Made by a program: the position numbers and the translations under genes. This document shows, one piece after another, positions 31,161 to 45,200 of a stretch of DNA of 64,000 nt (position 1 is the first letter of the stretch; every line of letters begins with the position of its first letter). The stretch comes from Muricea muricata (lineage: Eukaryota > Cnidaria > Anthozoa > Malacalcyonacea > Plexauridae), in the NCBI GenBank assembly GCA_963855995.1, contig OY979721.1, forward strand, positions 4,526,001-4,590,000. The letters run 5' to 3'. The notes beneath the pieces are model-generated. The model was not told the origin of the DNA and made no database searches. It saw only the letters and a list, made by a program, of their open reading frames with translations.

Positions 31161-34076
31161 CTGCAAGAAAAGATAGTGAACAATTTCAGGTTATTTTGTG
31201 GTTTTAGAATAAACTGCTTTCTCAACTCTCATAGTAACTCTTCTTCTCGTTTGACCAGGATATAAGGGTTGAGAAAACTCTGGTACGAACTCTCGCTTCT
31301 GAACACTCACGACCAACTCTCATGCAGCTCTTGTTCCTGTTTGACAAGGACACGAGGCAAACTAACTGTCGCTTTTCAACTCTATTCTCTAAATCAGAAC
31401 GAGTTTAATTGTATTCTTTTAAATCAATGTACATATCAATTTTACAGTTCGGGTCGGTCAGAAGACTTTATTAAAACAGACAAAATACAGCGATCCAGAT
31501 TGGTTTTATTTCATATCATGAACATTTAACACAGTCCCATTTCCATCATTTTTTTGTTTTATAAAGCATTTTAACATTTTTGAAAAGCAAAACCTCTTAT
31601 AGACACTTCCCGAATTTGCTTGAGTGCACACGAAACAATAGCTTGAAATCGAGGCGGGGTATGAAGCCTATTGAAAAGAAGTGTTTTTTATGCCCACAGA
31701 ATAAATTCGGGAAGTGTCTATTGGCTAACTTATATCAAGCACTTTAAATGACTTCAAAATTTATTACTCAGCCTTTAATACGGGTAGACGGTTTTATTGC
31801 ATTGGACAGGCATCTTAGAACGTACGGATGAATTTGCACTTTCGTTTACCATTGTTGGATAGAGCAAAACTAACTGAAATGATTTTTTGTGTAGGTCTAA
31901 AGCAAAGGTGACAGTCACGAGAAAAATTATATGCCAGCACGTACCGATATCAATTAATTACCAGTGTTTACAAACAGCCTTTTGTCATTTCCGAAACAGC
32001 CGCCCAAAATATTGCTAAAGATATTTGGCGGTATAGTTAATGCGAAAATTCTTATTTAGTTTAGCTGAGATTCTCGGTCGAGAAAATAAAGTTAAATTAC
32101 GCATGCGTAGCCTACGATAACTCTTGCCATGATTTTAGTTGACCATTCAAAAGCTCAACATCATCGTGTTTAAGACAACAACTCTACTAGATTTCAACAC
32201 ACGGTTTACATTTTTACCAAGGTTTTTATCTTCCAATACTAAATCTCAGCAAAAGTAATGCACTCGGAAACCAGTCAGCAAACAGGTAAAGCAATCAAAG
32301 CGACTATACCTTGTGTCTCCTTTTCTACAAGACAGTTTCACATCTAAATTGTACAACCCATATAAAACCATGTACAGAGCAAACCATGTATTTTCAAGTC
32401 ATTTATCCCAAATTATGGCCCAAATTTATCGCAAAAGTGCTTACGATCATCAGGAATTGTTTTATCCTGTGGTCTTTGCGATGAGCCGGTTGAGTGAACG
32501 GGGATTACGACATAACTTATACATGTATGAGATCATTACAAGAGTATGAATTTTGAACGGGTGGCTATATTGAATATCGCGTGAAATTCTTGACTTTTAC
32601 ACGCTTTCACTAACGATATTCTCATTTATACCTTGTTTGTTCAACTAAAACTAACTAATTTCGCCTTTAGCTGCAGCCTAAAGCGAGACAGAGAGCAAGA
32701 AAGACCGGTTTAAAACAAAAAAATTCAACTTACCTTAGACATTTGAAAAATGGCGGGAAAATTCGCCACGCACGAAGAACTTCAAAACCGAGTTATTTTC
32801 AAGCCAAAAAATCGCTTTTCCCCACAAAAAAGTATCGGAAAACTACTTCGGGCAATGTATTTTTGCATAAAGCAAGAGTTATTTTACTTTTTTAAAGCGC
32901 AACAGGGTAGATTTAGACTTGCATAAAGTTAAATCATAGCTCGATTTGGGTAAGTTTGTTTACTTAACCGGTGAAGCGATCAAAAAGACGGCAGGTGACA
33001 TTCTACGGAATTATATCTGTTTTGACGAGTGCAAAACGCAGAGATGCATTGTAGCTGCATGGCCATTTCATATGTTCTAACAGCGAAAACATCGAATATT
33101 TTACTAAAAGACACACAGTATTGCGACTGTTTGACATGCTTTAATAAAGAAGGCCCTAAGTCGCAAGAGAAGTACCCATTGGGCTATAATCAAACTGGAA
33201 CGTTAACTCAATACAAATTCCCGTTTGTAATAAGGTTTGTAATGAGATAAAGCCAAGCAAACTCGTACCAAGGGACATTTTACATTCCAATACCAGAAAT
33301 ACATATGTTAGTCTAAAGTTCCCAATAAATTATGTCGTGCAGACTTCAGGCAGTGTGCTACAGAAAAGATTTAAATGATGCTATCAGGTTAATATAATGA
33401 TTTATTGTATACACTTTTAGTAAAATTTTCTTTACTTGCAAAAAAAAACAGCTATATGTTGGTGGTATTATGACAAAAGAATCTTGTTTAACATATGTAC
33501 TATGAAAGTCTTCAATTTAAATCAAATTCTAAAAAAATGTAATCCTACTAGGACTCTGGACAGAGTGCCTGGCAAGTCACTCAGACATTGATTTTTGGTT
33601 ATCTTACTAATTAATTACATAAGATGTGCTAGTAATGTCTTACTGGGTAAATGCCTTGGAAGGTACACTAATAATAATTGAATTAAAAAGGAATTCGTTG
33701 GGCAGAACAGAAATAAGTGAATATACCACACCCCCAATGAACGCTCTAGTTACAGCCCTGCCTGGCCTTGTGATCATTTTCGTTTTGGCAGGCGGAGTGA
33801 ACGCCTTAGCAGGCGTCTTGTTTAATATGAAACTTCATGACTGCAGGCGAAAGAAGATATACTAAAACACGGCAAATTTATTCAAAGTTTCTTTTACTCA
33901 AAGTTCTTAAAATTCTATATGAAATACAACTTTTGAAACGTAGCTTCAAATTGATATGCTGCTTAATCATAGCGTTAAGTATTTTAATTCAATACTGAGA
34001 AAAACTTGATCTAGTTAAGAGTTTTCGTTTCGGTTTACCTCAATGGCTCAATGGAAATACATGTAGCCTCGCTTCA
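31161..34076. other. Intergenic region upstream of the mosaic gene
   Basis: Should contain the promoter and 5' non-coding exon(s) of the mosaic gene, which I cannot locate. A small MITE lies at 31600-31720. Plus-strand open frames here (e.g. 32313-32549, 33626-33865) show no splice context or family resemblance. Confidence 0.5.
31600..31720. mobile_element. Small MITE, TIR TAGACACTTCCCGAATTT
   Basis: The 18-bp ends TAGACACTTCCCGAATTT (31600-31617) and AAATTCGGGAAGTGTCTA (31703-31720) are perfect complements; total 121 bp. Confidence 0.85.
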
Positions 34077-34197
34077 AACGTCAGAGTTGCTTTTCGTAAT
34101 TTGTGGCAAAGCTTTTCAAAACGTCAGAGTTGCTTTTCGTAATTTGTGGCAAAGCTTTTCAAAACGTCCGAGTTGCATTTCGTAATTTGTGGCAAAG
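34077..34197. repeat. 43-bp tandem repeat, about 3 copies
   Basis: The unit ACGTCAGAGTTGCTTTTCGT followed by AATTTGTGGCAAAGC repeats with a 43-bp period; the third copy has two substitutions (CGTCCGAGTTGCATTTCG). Confidence 0.9.
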
Positions 34198-34199
34198 TG

Positions 34200-35800
34200 A
34201 TAACCACTGATCATGGTCGGATTTGTTCTCAGGTAGATTATATATATTGGGTGATGTTCTTCAAGTGATGTCCACATTAGACAAGTAGAAAACTATTTGA
34301 TCATGGTGGGATTTGTACTTAGGTAGATTACATATATTGGATGATGTTCTCCAAGTGATGTCCACATTAGACAAGTAAAAAACTACTTGATCATGGTGGG
34401 ATTTGTACTTAGGTAGATTACATATATTGGATGATGTTCTCCAAGTGATGTCCACATTAGACAAGTAGAAAACTACTTGATCATGGTGGGATTTGTACTC
34501 AGGTAGATTATATATACATATATATATTGGATGATGTTCTTCAAGTGATGTCCACATTAGACAAGTAGAAAACTACTTGATCATGGTGGGATTTGTACTC
34601 AGGTAGATTATATATACATATATATATTGGGCGATGTTCTTCAAGTGATCAGAGTTGCAAAAAAGCCACGGGTATGCGGGTATTACCCGTGAGGAAAATT
34701 TGCAAAATGGGCAGTCAGTGAGGAAGGTTTCATGTCAACACACTACATAATGTATCCTAAACACTAAACTAACAAAAAAATAATAGATGATGATCCATTC
34801 CAGAAAACATGCCTTCTTTCCAAAAAAAAATAGTGATTCATTTGCAAGACTAATTCTGATCTTCAGTTTGTAAAGCCCAACTTTACAACATTTTGAGGAA
34901 GGTTTGCAACCTTAGAAAATTTTGCCCGGAGGAAGTTTGAACGCTTTTTGCAACTCTGCAAGTGATGTCCACATTAGACAAGTAGAAAACTATTTGATCA
35001 TGGTGGGATTTGTACTTAGGTAGATTACATATATTGGATGATGTTCTCCAAGTGATGTCCACATTAGACAAGTAGAAAACTACTTGATCATGGTGGGATT
35101 TGTACTCAGGTAGATTATATATACATATATATATTGGGTGATGTTCTTCAAGTGATGTCCACATTAGACAAGTAGAAAACTATTTGATCATGGTGGGATT
35201 TGTACTTAGGTAGATTACATATATTGGATGATGTTCTCCAAGTGATGTCCACATTAGACAAGTAGAAAACTACTTGATCATGGTGGGATTTGTACTCAGG
35301 TAGATTATATATACATATATATATTGGGTGATGTTCTTCAAGTGATGTCCACATTAGACAAGTAGAAAACTATTTGATCATGGTGGGATTTGTACTTAGG
35401 TAGATTACATATATTGGATGATGTTCTCCAAGTGATGTCCACATTAGACAAGTAGAAAACTACTTGATCATGGTGGGATTTGTACTCAGGTAGATTATAT
35501 ATACATATATATATTGGATGATGTTCTTCAAGTGATGTCCACATTAGACAAGTAGAAAACTACTTGATCATGGTGGGATTTGTACTCAGGTAGATTATAT
35601 ATACATATATATATATTGGGCGATGTTCTTCAAGTGATGTCCACATTAGACAAGTAGAAAACTATTTGATCATGGTGGGATTTGTACTCAGGTAGATTAT
35701 ATATATTGGGCGATGTTCTTCAAGTGATGCCCACATCAGACAAGTAGAAAACTATTTGATCACGGTGGGATTTGTTCTCAGGTAGATTATACATTAAGGT
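34200..35800. repeat. Tandem array of about 95-bp monomers with a 190-bp dimer organisation
   Basis: The monomer contains TTGATCATGGTGGGATTTGT, AGGTAGATTA, a TATATA-rich stretch of variable length, GATGATGTTCTTCAAGTGAT and GTCCACATTAGACAAGTAGA. Two variants alternate: one with ACTTAGGTAGATTACATAT and CTCC, the other with ACTCAGGTAGATTATATATA and CTTC. Three blocks (34960-35164, 35165-35354, 35355-35544) repeat nearly identically at 190 bp. The array is interrupted at 34650-34958. The minus strand is open across units, but only because the monomer lacks stops in one frame. Confidence 0.95.
34650..34958. mobile_element. hAT-like MITE inserted in the satellite array
   Basis: Ends CAGAGTTGCAAAAAAGC and GCTTTTTGCAACTCTG are complementary over about 16 bp. 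The 8-bp sequence CAAGTGAT, part of the array monomer, is duplicated directly on both sides (34642-34649 and 34959-34966). An 8-bp target duplication with CAGAG/CAGGG-type ends is the hAT signature. No coding capacity. Confidence 0.92.
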
Positions 35801-36217
35801 AAAAATAAACAATGTGAGTGACATTTTATTCAAGCTTGATTATAAATGGCACAATGACAAATTCATTTCTACTAAAAGCGCGTTGGAACTACAAAAGCGT
35901 TAAATTATAAAGTAAGCAATGTTTCAAAGCAAAAAAGTCGAAATTTACGTCCCTGACAAATAAAAGTGCGTCTACATAATCACATAAAATTCTTACTGAG
36001 ATGTTCATACGTAATTATCACTACTGTAATTATCACCTAAAATCCTTCCTTACTCCAAATCCACCGATGCTGTACTGGTCAATCCTTATTCACCCAATGT
36101 TTAAAGACGAGCCTTGTAAGTGGAAAAAGGGGATAGATATTATAACGTTTTTGAAAAGCTTTAGACTAAAAGGTCGATTTAACGAAATTGGATAAGGTGG
36201 AATATTAACACAGAAAA

Positions 36218-36280
36218 CCTGGGGCAAGTTGTTTAAAAGCCAGTTAGCTTAACCCAGGGATAATGTTAACATTCAAAGTT
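36218..36280. repeat. Partial copy of the GGGGCCGGTTGTTCGAAG MITE family at the catalase 3' end
   Basis: Sequence CTGGGGCAAGTTGTTTAAAA then GCCAGTTAGCTTAACCC matches the MITE end at 10954. The predicted catalase stop codon (36244-36246) lies inside it. Confidence 0.6.
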
Positions 36281-39200
36281 ACCATGTTATGAGCTTCCAG
36301 TGCTTTTCTCAACCTGTCTCCAAAGTCTGGGCTCACTTGGGAAAAGTTGTCAACCTGGAAAAAATTATTTCATTTAGCATCAAATAAAAATTGTTCTTCC
36401 CAGAGGTTCAGTCAGGATCGCTCTTATTGATCAAGTGTGGCTCCTGGGGCCAGTTGTTCAAAAGCCGGCTACCTCAACCCTGAACCCTCAACCTTGAGTT
36501 AACGTAAAATTAAAATTAAATTTCCTTTGAAGTTTGTTTATAAATATTTCTTTAGAAGTGTTGTCTAAGTCAATGGTAGTTTAAGGTCCCGAAGTTTTAA
36601 AGTAAATAGGTGTGTAGAAATAAAGAAATTTAAACAGTGGTTAAATTTTGACCCAGGGTTAGTGCTTTGAACAACTGGCCCCTGCAGAAGGAAAGCTGAA
36701 GTAAACTAACTTTACTTGTGGTAGACAGCTCTATCAGTTCTAAACTGTTCTTCCTAGAGCCCAAGTAAGGATCATCCCTTACAATCCCGCTAGTCTAGTG
36801 TAATTCATGCTGCATAGCTCCATTAGTTTTAACTGTTCTTCCTTCTATCTGTCCACTCTAGGGATATATACTGTACTAAGGATTTTCTCTCATGCTTCAA
36901 GGTACTATAAAAATACATACAGTGGTAGCTATGGAAATACTCTACACGATGATAAAAAGCAAAATGAAGCCACGTGCTCTTTGAATAAAATTTGATTCTT
37001 CAGTTATTATACGAGTTATTATATTATAACATTATGTACATTGCAGTACATAGAATACATTAGTGGCTTGGTTGTAGCATTCTCTATGATAAGATAAAAT
37101 AGAAAATGAGGGATATGAACACTTACAGCTCTCTTCTGAATAAAGTCCTTGGCATCCTTCAAATGTCCTGCAATGTTTGAGACAAGTCGTCCACGTTCTT
37201 CATCGTTCAAAACTTCATTGTAAAATATTGTCACTTGAGAGTAATTGTCTTCCCCACCACTTTCCACACGTTTGCATTCCCCAGAGAACTGGATATTGAG
37301 AAAGAAATATTAACAATTATTTGCCGAAGGTCGAGTGATTATTGTATAAAATGCACTTCTTTTATGAATACAGTTTACTTCGGAAAATTCCTATAAGTAA
37401 AGACTAAAGTTTATTTGTAAAAATATTTTAAATAGTGAAAAAAGTATTTGAGTTATTTGCCGACGATCAATTGCCTTAAGATAGTTTAACATCAAAATAT
37501 GTTTATATTTTTTGACTTTGTATTACTGCAACTTTTCTTTATTTGTTAATTTTGGCAAAAGCATAAAACATCAAAACGACTTTCATTGGCGGTCATTTTG
37601 AAAAAAATGCCAACTAGTAAATAATGCCTCATTTACAGGTCAGGCAACCAACTAAAGAAGTTATACTAAATAGTTACCATAAGCATAACTGTCTGTACGA
37701 TTAAACTAAATTAAACTTTGTTTACGTTTTCGAAGAAATTGCTGATACAGATATATAAATCTTAAAATGCACCGTGCATAATCCCTGACTGTTTGGGTCA
37801 GCATGGGTGGCTAGAGGGTGTGCAGAGGGTGCGCTACTTTTTCATGATAAAGTGGAAAAATATTAGGGACATAATGAAATACACATTGTACACTTTCATT
37901 TCGTGCATTTTCATTTTCGCTTCAGCCTTTGTGTGATCAAGTGTTTACAAAAATAACCCCTTGAACGGCAGGTAACACACATGACTAAGGCTAAAACCCT
38001 ATTTACACGATACGATTTGTCGCATACAATTCTTACTCTGGCGTATGGAAACAAGCGCTGATGTCAGATTTTTACTCATTTGCTGATGGCGAAATTTGAA
38101 ATCTGACGTTGTTTACGCGTTTACTCGTACAATAGAGTAAGAATCGTATGCGACAAATCGTATTGTGTAGATAGGCCTTAACACAACCCAAATACTTGAC
38201 ATGTGGTCATTAGAGCTTCCTCTCCTCCCCCCCTCCCCACCAGATTATGCTGGATCTATCCCGGCTCATAATGAGGCAAAAATAGAAATGTACTGTATGC
38301 ATACATGTTGAACATGGTGACGCTGTTTTTCCTCAGGCTGTGGTCCATTGAAGCTGTTTGGGTAGTAGTTTGGTGCTCCATCTACCAAGAACAATACCAA
38401 TGCTTAAAAATCTAGTGTTGTTAGGTATTACAAAACTAAACTAAACAAGCTTTAATGATGACATGTTCAAGGCTTCTGTAACGATTTTTCACGACATTTT
38501 TAGGACCGTTAAACGGCCCAAAAACTCAATCTTGAATTGAGTTTTCAAACTATCTTATCATCCAAACGTTCAGTGCAGTGGAAATGAAGTTGTTCGAGTT
38601 AAGTTCATCACGGGTAGATATTATTCTTTCAGTTTTAACCCCCCCCCCTCCCCCCACGAAAAAAAGGGGCGCCAAACCATTTCACAATATAAGAAAACTA
38701 TACATTATAATTTAGTGACATTAGTATAGGAAATTACACGGTTCGAGAAGTATTAATGAAAAATCGCACGAGTGTTTGGCGAAATGTTTATAATACCGCG
38801 AGTGCGTAGCACGAGCGGTATTATAAATATTTCGCCAAACACAAGTGAGATTTTTCATTAATACTTCGAGAACAAGTGTAATTTCCTATTAATATCATTT
38901 TACTACATATTTCAATGCTGAACTTAACTGTTTTTGTGAATGAAGTGCTGTCGACGATATGTTTCGCAAACTTTCGCAATAAATACTTTCAGGTTTGCCA
39001 TTTTCTCTTCAAAGAAACCTTTTCTAACACGAGTATTCATCCATCGAAAGTTTTTTAACCACCTTGTGAACATTTTTGTACAAAAAACTGCTGATTTTTT
39101 GAATATTTCAAAATAAAAATACAAAAATGTTGACAAATTTTATCACAAAAACATTTTACTACATGACGTATAGCCCGTTTCCGTGCCGATTAATTTTTAA

Positions 39201-42200
39201 TCGGCACAATGTGCCGATTAAGGATTAATCGGCACACTTTTTAACCAATCAGAATCGAGTAAACTAAAAAAAATGATATTAATATAGTTACAAATACAAC
39301 AAATATTACCCGTCTTTACTAATTTTAACGAGCGAGGCAGATACTTTAAACCAGTAGTTCACCGAAACTCCAAAAACATATCCAAAGGAAAAACCCCCCC
39401 GATGTACTGTATATAGTCTGTACTGGATGGCTAGTGTTATAGATAAGTGTCACAGGTTAGAAAGTATCATGATAATAATACTGGGTATCAGTAGAAACTA
39501 CAGTACAGTACTTTTCTTCATGTGTTATACTACAGGAGGATACTGAGCTATTAACTAAAGCATACATGTAGACAGCCAGTGAGGATACCTTTTTTAATAA
39601 ACTAAACTGAAATAAAATTTATTGATACTGGATAGCTCAATCTATCAGTTCCAAAACTGTCCTCCTACCTAGTCTAAAAGACTGAAAAGTTGATTTTCCT
39701 CCTGTAGTAATTGACACTGGACCAATAATCAGCAATCATCCTCACTGGACTTCTAGCAAAGACAGTTTAGAACTGATATCATGAGTCTACACTGTTCTTT
39801 GTAGAAGTAAAGATAATTGCACATTTACCTAGTGGGTCACTACACGAAGGAGTCTGAACTAAACTAACTTTATTTATACTGTAAAAACTCTAGAAACACT
39901 AACTTGGCACATTGATTGTCTGTGGTCCATCTCGTTGATAATGATTAGGAGTACATTTATATGGGCAGTTGACAGGTAATTGATGGTAGTTCAGCCCAAG
40001 ACGATGAATATGCGTATCATGGTATGAGAATAGACGACCCTGAAGCATCTTGTCGGGTGAGGGTTCAATGCCAGGAACAAAGTTTGCTGGACTGAAAGCA
40101 CTTTGTTCAATTTCAGCAAAGTAGTTGGATGCATTGCGGTTCAATGTCATTTTACCAACTTCAATAAGTGGGTAATCCTTGTGGGACCAAACCTAAATGT
40201 ACGATAGATAAATGCAGGTTTAAGGCAATTTGGGCTGCTACAGTAATAATCTTTCTTCTAAACTCAAAACTTGAAATTGAAAACATATCAGTCACTTCAT
40301 TATATTGAACTACGGTTGCCCGAGTGAGTGTAGATGGTGGAGCCAAAAGTGCATGAATGATATAATTATTTTGCTAGAAGAAGGACAGTCCATACCTTTG
40401 TCAGATCAAATGGATTCCACTTGTAGTTTTCTGCCTCTTCAAATGTCATCACTTGAATATACAATGTCCATGATGGCTGTGTATCAATAGGAGAAAAAAA
40501 TCAATCACGATAGTAATTTTACTAATTGAGGAAAGCAGTTGTACCAAAACCCAAAAGTCTCAGTTCTTATTTATAAACAGGCTAATGTACAGTAACCAAA
40601 TTCACTCACAAAATTCTCATTAACAATGGATTCATACAGATCTCTGTTTGCATAATCAGGATCAGCACCAGCCAGTCTGTCTGCCTCAGCTTGGAAAATG
40701 TTCTTGATTCCTTGGTCAGTCTGTAAGAGTGTAAAGTTTAAATGAAAATATATGTATTGTATAATTCAAAGCTATTCAAGGCCATCTACTTTGGAATTCA
40801 TGCACTAAAAAGCTTCAAGAAAAATTGCAACCATTCATATTTTGCTGACTAGTGGTGTATGAATATGCCAGGACCCCCCTCACCACCGATGGTTCAGAAT
40901 TTTTAAGGCTCCCCAGTACAAGTTTATAAATCATGAGTCTGTGTATGCGAGCACCTGTTCGACATGCTAGCATGAGAACTTTTAAACTTACAATCATATG
41001 GTTCAGCAACAGGCACTTTCATCACTAGAACTGTACAGACTACTGCACAGAACTTGATATCATTGGCAATTATGTAGAATACATTGTATTCTATGTAAGT
41101 TGTTATAATTTCAAAATCATGACAGCAGTCTTGTTCAAGGAAATACAGTACATGTAGGACTTTGCTACATACCTTGAAGTGGAACTTGCAGTAAACTGGC
41201 TCGTTCTTGGCATTGACCATTTTGAATGTGTGACTTCCATAACCATTCATGTGACGATAGCCATTAGGAACACCTCGGTCACCAAACAGGAAACAGACTT
41301 GATGTGTGGTTTCTGGACGCAAGGTAATAAAATCCCAGAACATGTTGGGATCCTAGAAACAGTGCCAAAGGAGTAATGCAAATAAATGTAATTCTACTTC
41401 CCTCTTGTTTAACACCAGAAAAAACCCCAAGACTTGCAGTAAGTTAAACCAACTACATGTAGCTTTTAAAAAAAATATTGACTGTGCCACATTAGGAAAG
41501 GATCACCACAAACAGTGTTAGGCAATTGCTATTAGGGTCTATATCACCTCCCACCCTGTCAACTTTCCCGGCAGGAAGAAACCAGAGTGCCTGGTAAGCT
41601 GCCCAGAGCTTTCAACAGGGTGTTGACTTATAACCTTTCCATATAAAGACTGGCTTCGTATTTCGTTGCTACAACATATGAGAAACTTGATACGTGGAGT
41701 ATCCAGATTTTCGATACTTGATATTTCCTGACAGAATGTTCGAAACTTGAAAGTGGATGTTTACATAATAGACTTTGAGATCTAGGTATGACAGCGGTTT
41801 GACAACAGTTGGAGAATATACCACATTAACTTGAGACAAATAATTTGGCAATTGAATGATAAATGAGTAATGAATGTCTTAGTGTAATATGAAAGACATG
41901 TTTTGTATTGTTTGCTGTTTATCTCGATATATATAGAAATAGAGCAAACTGTTGCTTGTAGTCTATACGTCATTAAACATACTGACTGGACAGACACATG
42001 GTAACAATACATATATACAAGTTCATTACTTGGCAAGCATTTCACAAACACACACATTTACCATAGTATGCTTTACAATATGTACTTTGGATTACATGAA
42101 TTTCCATATTTTTCCATATGCCTAATATTGTATATGAAAAATGCAAATCTCACTCAATAATCGGCCAATACTTGAAGCACTCCACAATTTCAAGTGATCT

Positions 42201-45200
42201 TACTCATAACGCTCGATACTGTCAAAAATTAAGCGGCTCTTGCTTGCTTGATACTCGCACAAACATGTTACTCGCTTGCATGTTACTCACACAAACGTGT
42301 CACAAACTTGCTGCGCATGTCAAGTTTTACTAGGACTGTACTGCACATGTATACCTTCAGATGTGTCACAGGATTTCGTTTTTGGGTGTGAATGAAACTT
42401 GGAAACTATAGAACAAAAACAATCATAAAATAAATTGATGCTAAGCCAGAGCCTGAAATAACAGCCGATCACCAATCAATGATTGGCAGGAAATTGTTTA
42501 TGATCGGTGAGGTAGCAAAGCTGTTGATCATCTTGATCGGCAAAAATATATATCACTATTGCCTGAAAACACGCTCACTTCTACACACAAAGAACAAAAA
42601 AGAACTCATTTGCATGAAAAACTCTGTTCAGTTGATACAACAGGAAAGAACAAAACAAATTTAAATGTCCTGCACTGATGTATATTTAGTAGCATAATTT
42701 TTCTGATCAAGCAGTTTTTAATTTGATCAATAGGAAGTCAAAACAGCTGATCCTCATGACCGGGAATTTTAGGCATGTTATTTCAACCCTTGCTCCATGT
42801 TCAGATATCCCTCCTTGACAACAGTTAATTGTAATATTGTTTTTTAAGTCAAAGTACATGTAACCTGATGAGCCAGCCTACCAGTATGGGATCTCTGATG
42901 AAAAAGATAGGAGTATTGTTCCCAACACAATCCCAGTTTCCATCGTCAGTATAAAACTTCATGGCAAATCCTCTTGGGTCCCTAGCTGTGTCAGCACTTC
43001 CTGACTCACCACCTAACATTATAAAACAATGTGATCATATCCATGCAGCTGGTAATTAACACATACAATAATACCCAAGACATTAATGTCATTCACCTTT
43101 GAGATCGTAAACATAGGTTGAAAAAATACTACATACCTTGTACTAAAATAATGATGTAGCATACACATATACTTAAATACTTTCCAACAATAACCTGTCA
43201 GACAATTTGGTCATGATTCCCAGAAAAACATGGGTGGTGGGTGGCATATATAGGTTGCAAATTTTGCTTCATCGAAATTGTTTAATATTTCCCAGGTTTT
43301 CAAGACAAAATGATAAAAAGAATAATGAAACATGCCTGCAGTTTTTACGAAAATAAAACGAAGGTTACAGTTCTACTACCCATGAAGGACAGGGGGAATA
43401 TCGCTCCTCATAAGTTAAAAATCAACCTACCAACAGTGGAGAATCGAACAAGACATGGAGTCTCTTTGCCAATTTCTGCAAAGATACTGGCCTTGCAGTA
43501 TTTTGTGATGTCATGTGTGACCTTAAAAGTCCCAAATGCTCCCCCGCCTTTGGCGTGAACAACACGTTCGGGAATCCTTTCACGATCAAAGTGAGTCATT
43601 GTGTCAAGGAAGAAGGTATCCTGGAGCAGAACTGGACCACGGTCACCCACCGTTTTTGTTGCAGTACATGTTTCCACAGGGCATCCAAAACCTGTTGTGG
43701 CACTAGTTGGGTTCTAATAAAAAAAATTGACAAAATAAATATTATTAACTATAATTGAATTCTGACTAAGTAAACATCAATTACACTTGCTATTGTCAGC
43801 TTTAATATCCATCTACAGTAGTCAGATCATTGTACCAGAATTGCAAAGGCGTCGTTTGATTCAGAGGATGAATTTTCCTCAACTGTTCCAGGGTTTGAAT
43901 TTCAACATGTATAAGATATCCATTTGAATTAATTATGATACATCAACCCTTCAAAACTTATTCAACAAATGAGTGTGCCACAAAAATATAGTTGATTTAC
44001 ATCTAACTGCTCTTTTTTTTGTAATTTCGTGTGAACAAGCCTTCCAAGGGTTAAAAAAAGTCCAAAGTTTTCCAGGACTTTTTCATCCTTCGTCTAAGAG
44101 TTTTCAAAGGGTATTTGAACCTGACTTGACAAAATGCCTGGATATACCTGACAAAATGCTGCACACACTACAAAACAATTTCATTTAGGGTAGTGTTAAA
44201 TAGTTTAGGCACGATTCTATACCCACAGTTTTTCACGGTTTTCCAGGAATAAATTTACAATTTAAGGATTTTCCAGGGCTAAAATAAAGAATTTTCAGGA
44301 TTTCCAGGGGGCATATGATCCATGCCACACCCACTATTATTATTATTTCTCTTCCTCACTCCACCCTGAATGAGAGAAATTTCCTCTGTGGGTGGAGCAT
44401 GGGAAGGGAAGGTTACATAACTTTTCAATACAGCAGTATTTGAGAGATTATACTTTGTAAAGGCAAAAAATAATTAGGGGCAAATTATTTTAACATGGTA
44501 ATTTTTACCTCTGCAAGATAAGCTGAAGTACTAATGCATTTTCCCCCACAAGAGTGACTGTTACAAGGCCTTCAATATGACCTGCCTATCACAATCCCCC
44601 TAAGGGCATTGAGCCATGAAGACACATGACTTCGAAGCAGAGAATCAGATTTAACACAGACAGCTTGTCCTAACATGTTTTAGAATATTATTTAAAATTA
44701 ATGAGAATAATTATATGTCACCTTTTGACTAATGCTAATTTGATGTATTTAATTCTTCACTAAAGTTATGTAACTACTATGCAACTCATACAAAAGCACA
44801 TCATCCAGACTGCATTCTATGCACTCAACGCCGAAGATCTTCAGCGTGGTTAAGCAAAACACAATGGCAAATATAGTAAATATTGGCGTATCTTCGGCGT
44901 GGAATTTATATGGATGCACCCTGGCAAATCATTATACAAAAGATCTTATATTATACATATAAGATATTATACAAATATAATCCAACCTTCCCCACAAGTA
45001 TATAACATTAGAATTACTCTAAATAAACAATTTCAATATCAATGCGATATTTCATCTAAAACTTAGCAATCATCAACATTTTACTAAATTGCGTAATAAT
45101 TCAAGCAATTAGTTGCGTGATATCTATCAAAAAATTCCAAACCACACGTCTGTACACCTACGCTAAAAAATCATTTCGAAAACACTCTCTTCACATTTGA

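Noticed and set aside
34261..35544. Repeated open frames of 68-98 codons on the minus strand
   Set aside because: They are translations of the 95-bp satellite monomer; identical units without coding features or splice context.
34200..35800. CRISPR-like regular array
   Set aside because: Monomers of 95 bp are nearly identical throughout with no unique spacers, and the genome is plainly eukaryotic.
36001..36195. 64-codon plus-strand frame near the catalase 3' end
   Set aside because: No family resemblance or splice support, and it is on the strand opposite to catalase.
40924..41343. 139-codon single-exon reading of catalase
   Set aside because: Only 41173-41352 is exon; the frame past the donor runs into intron sequence unlike catalase.
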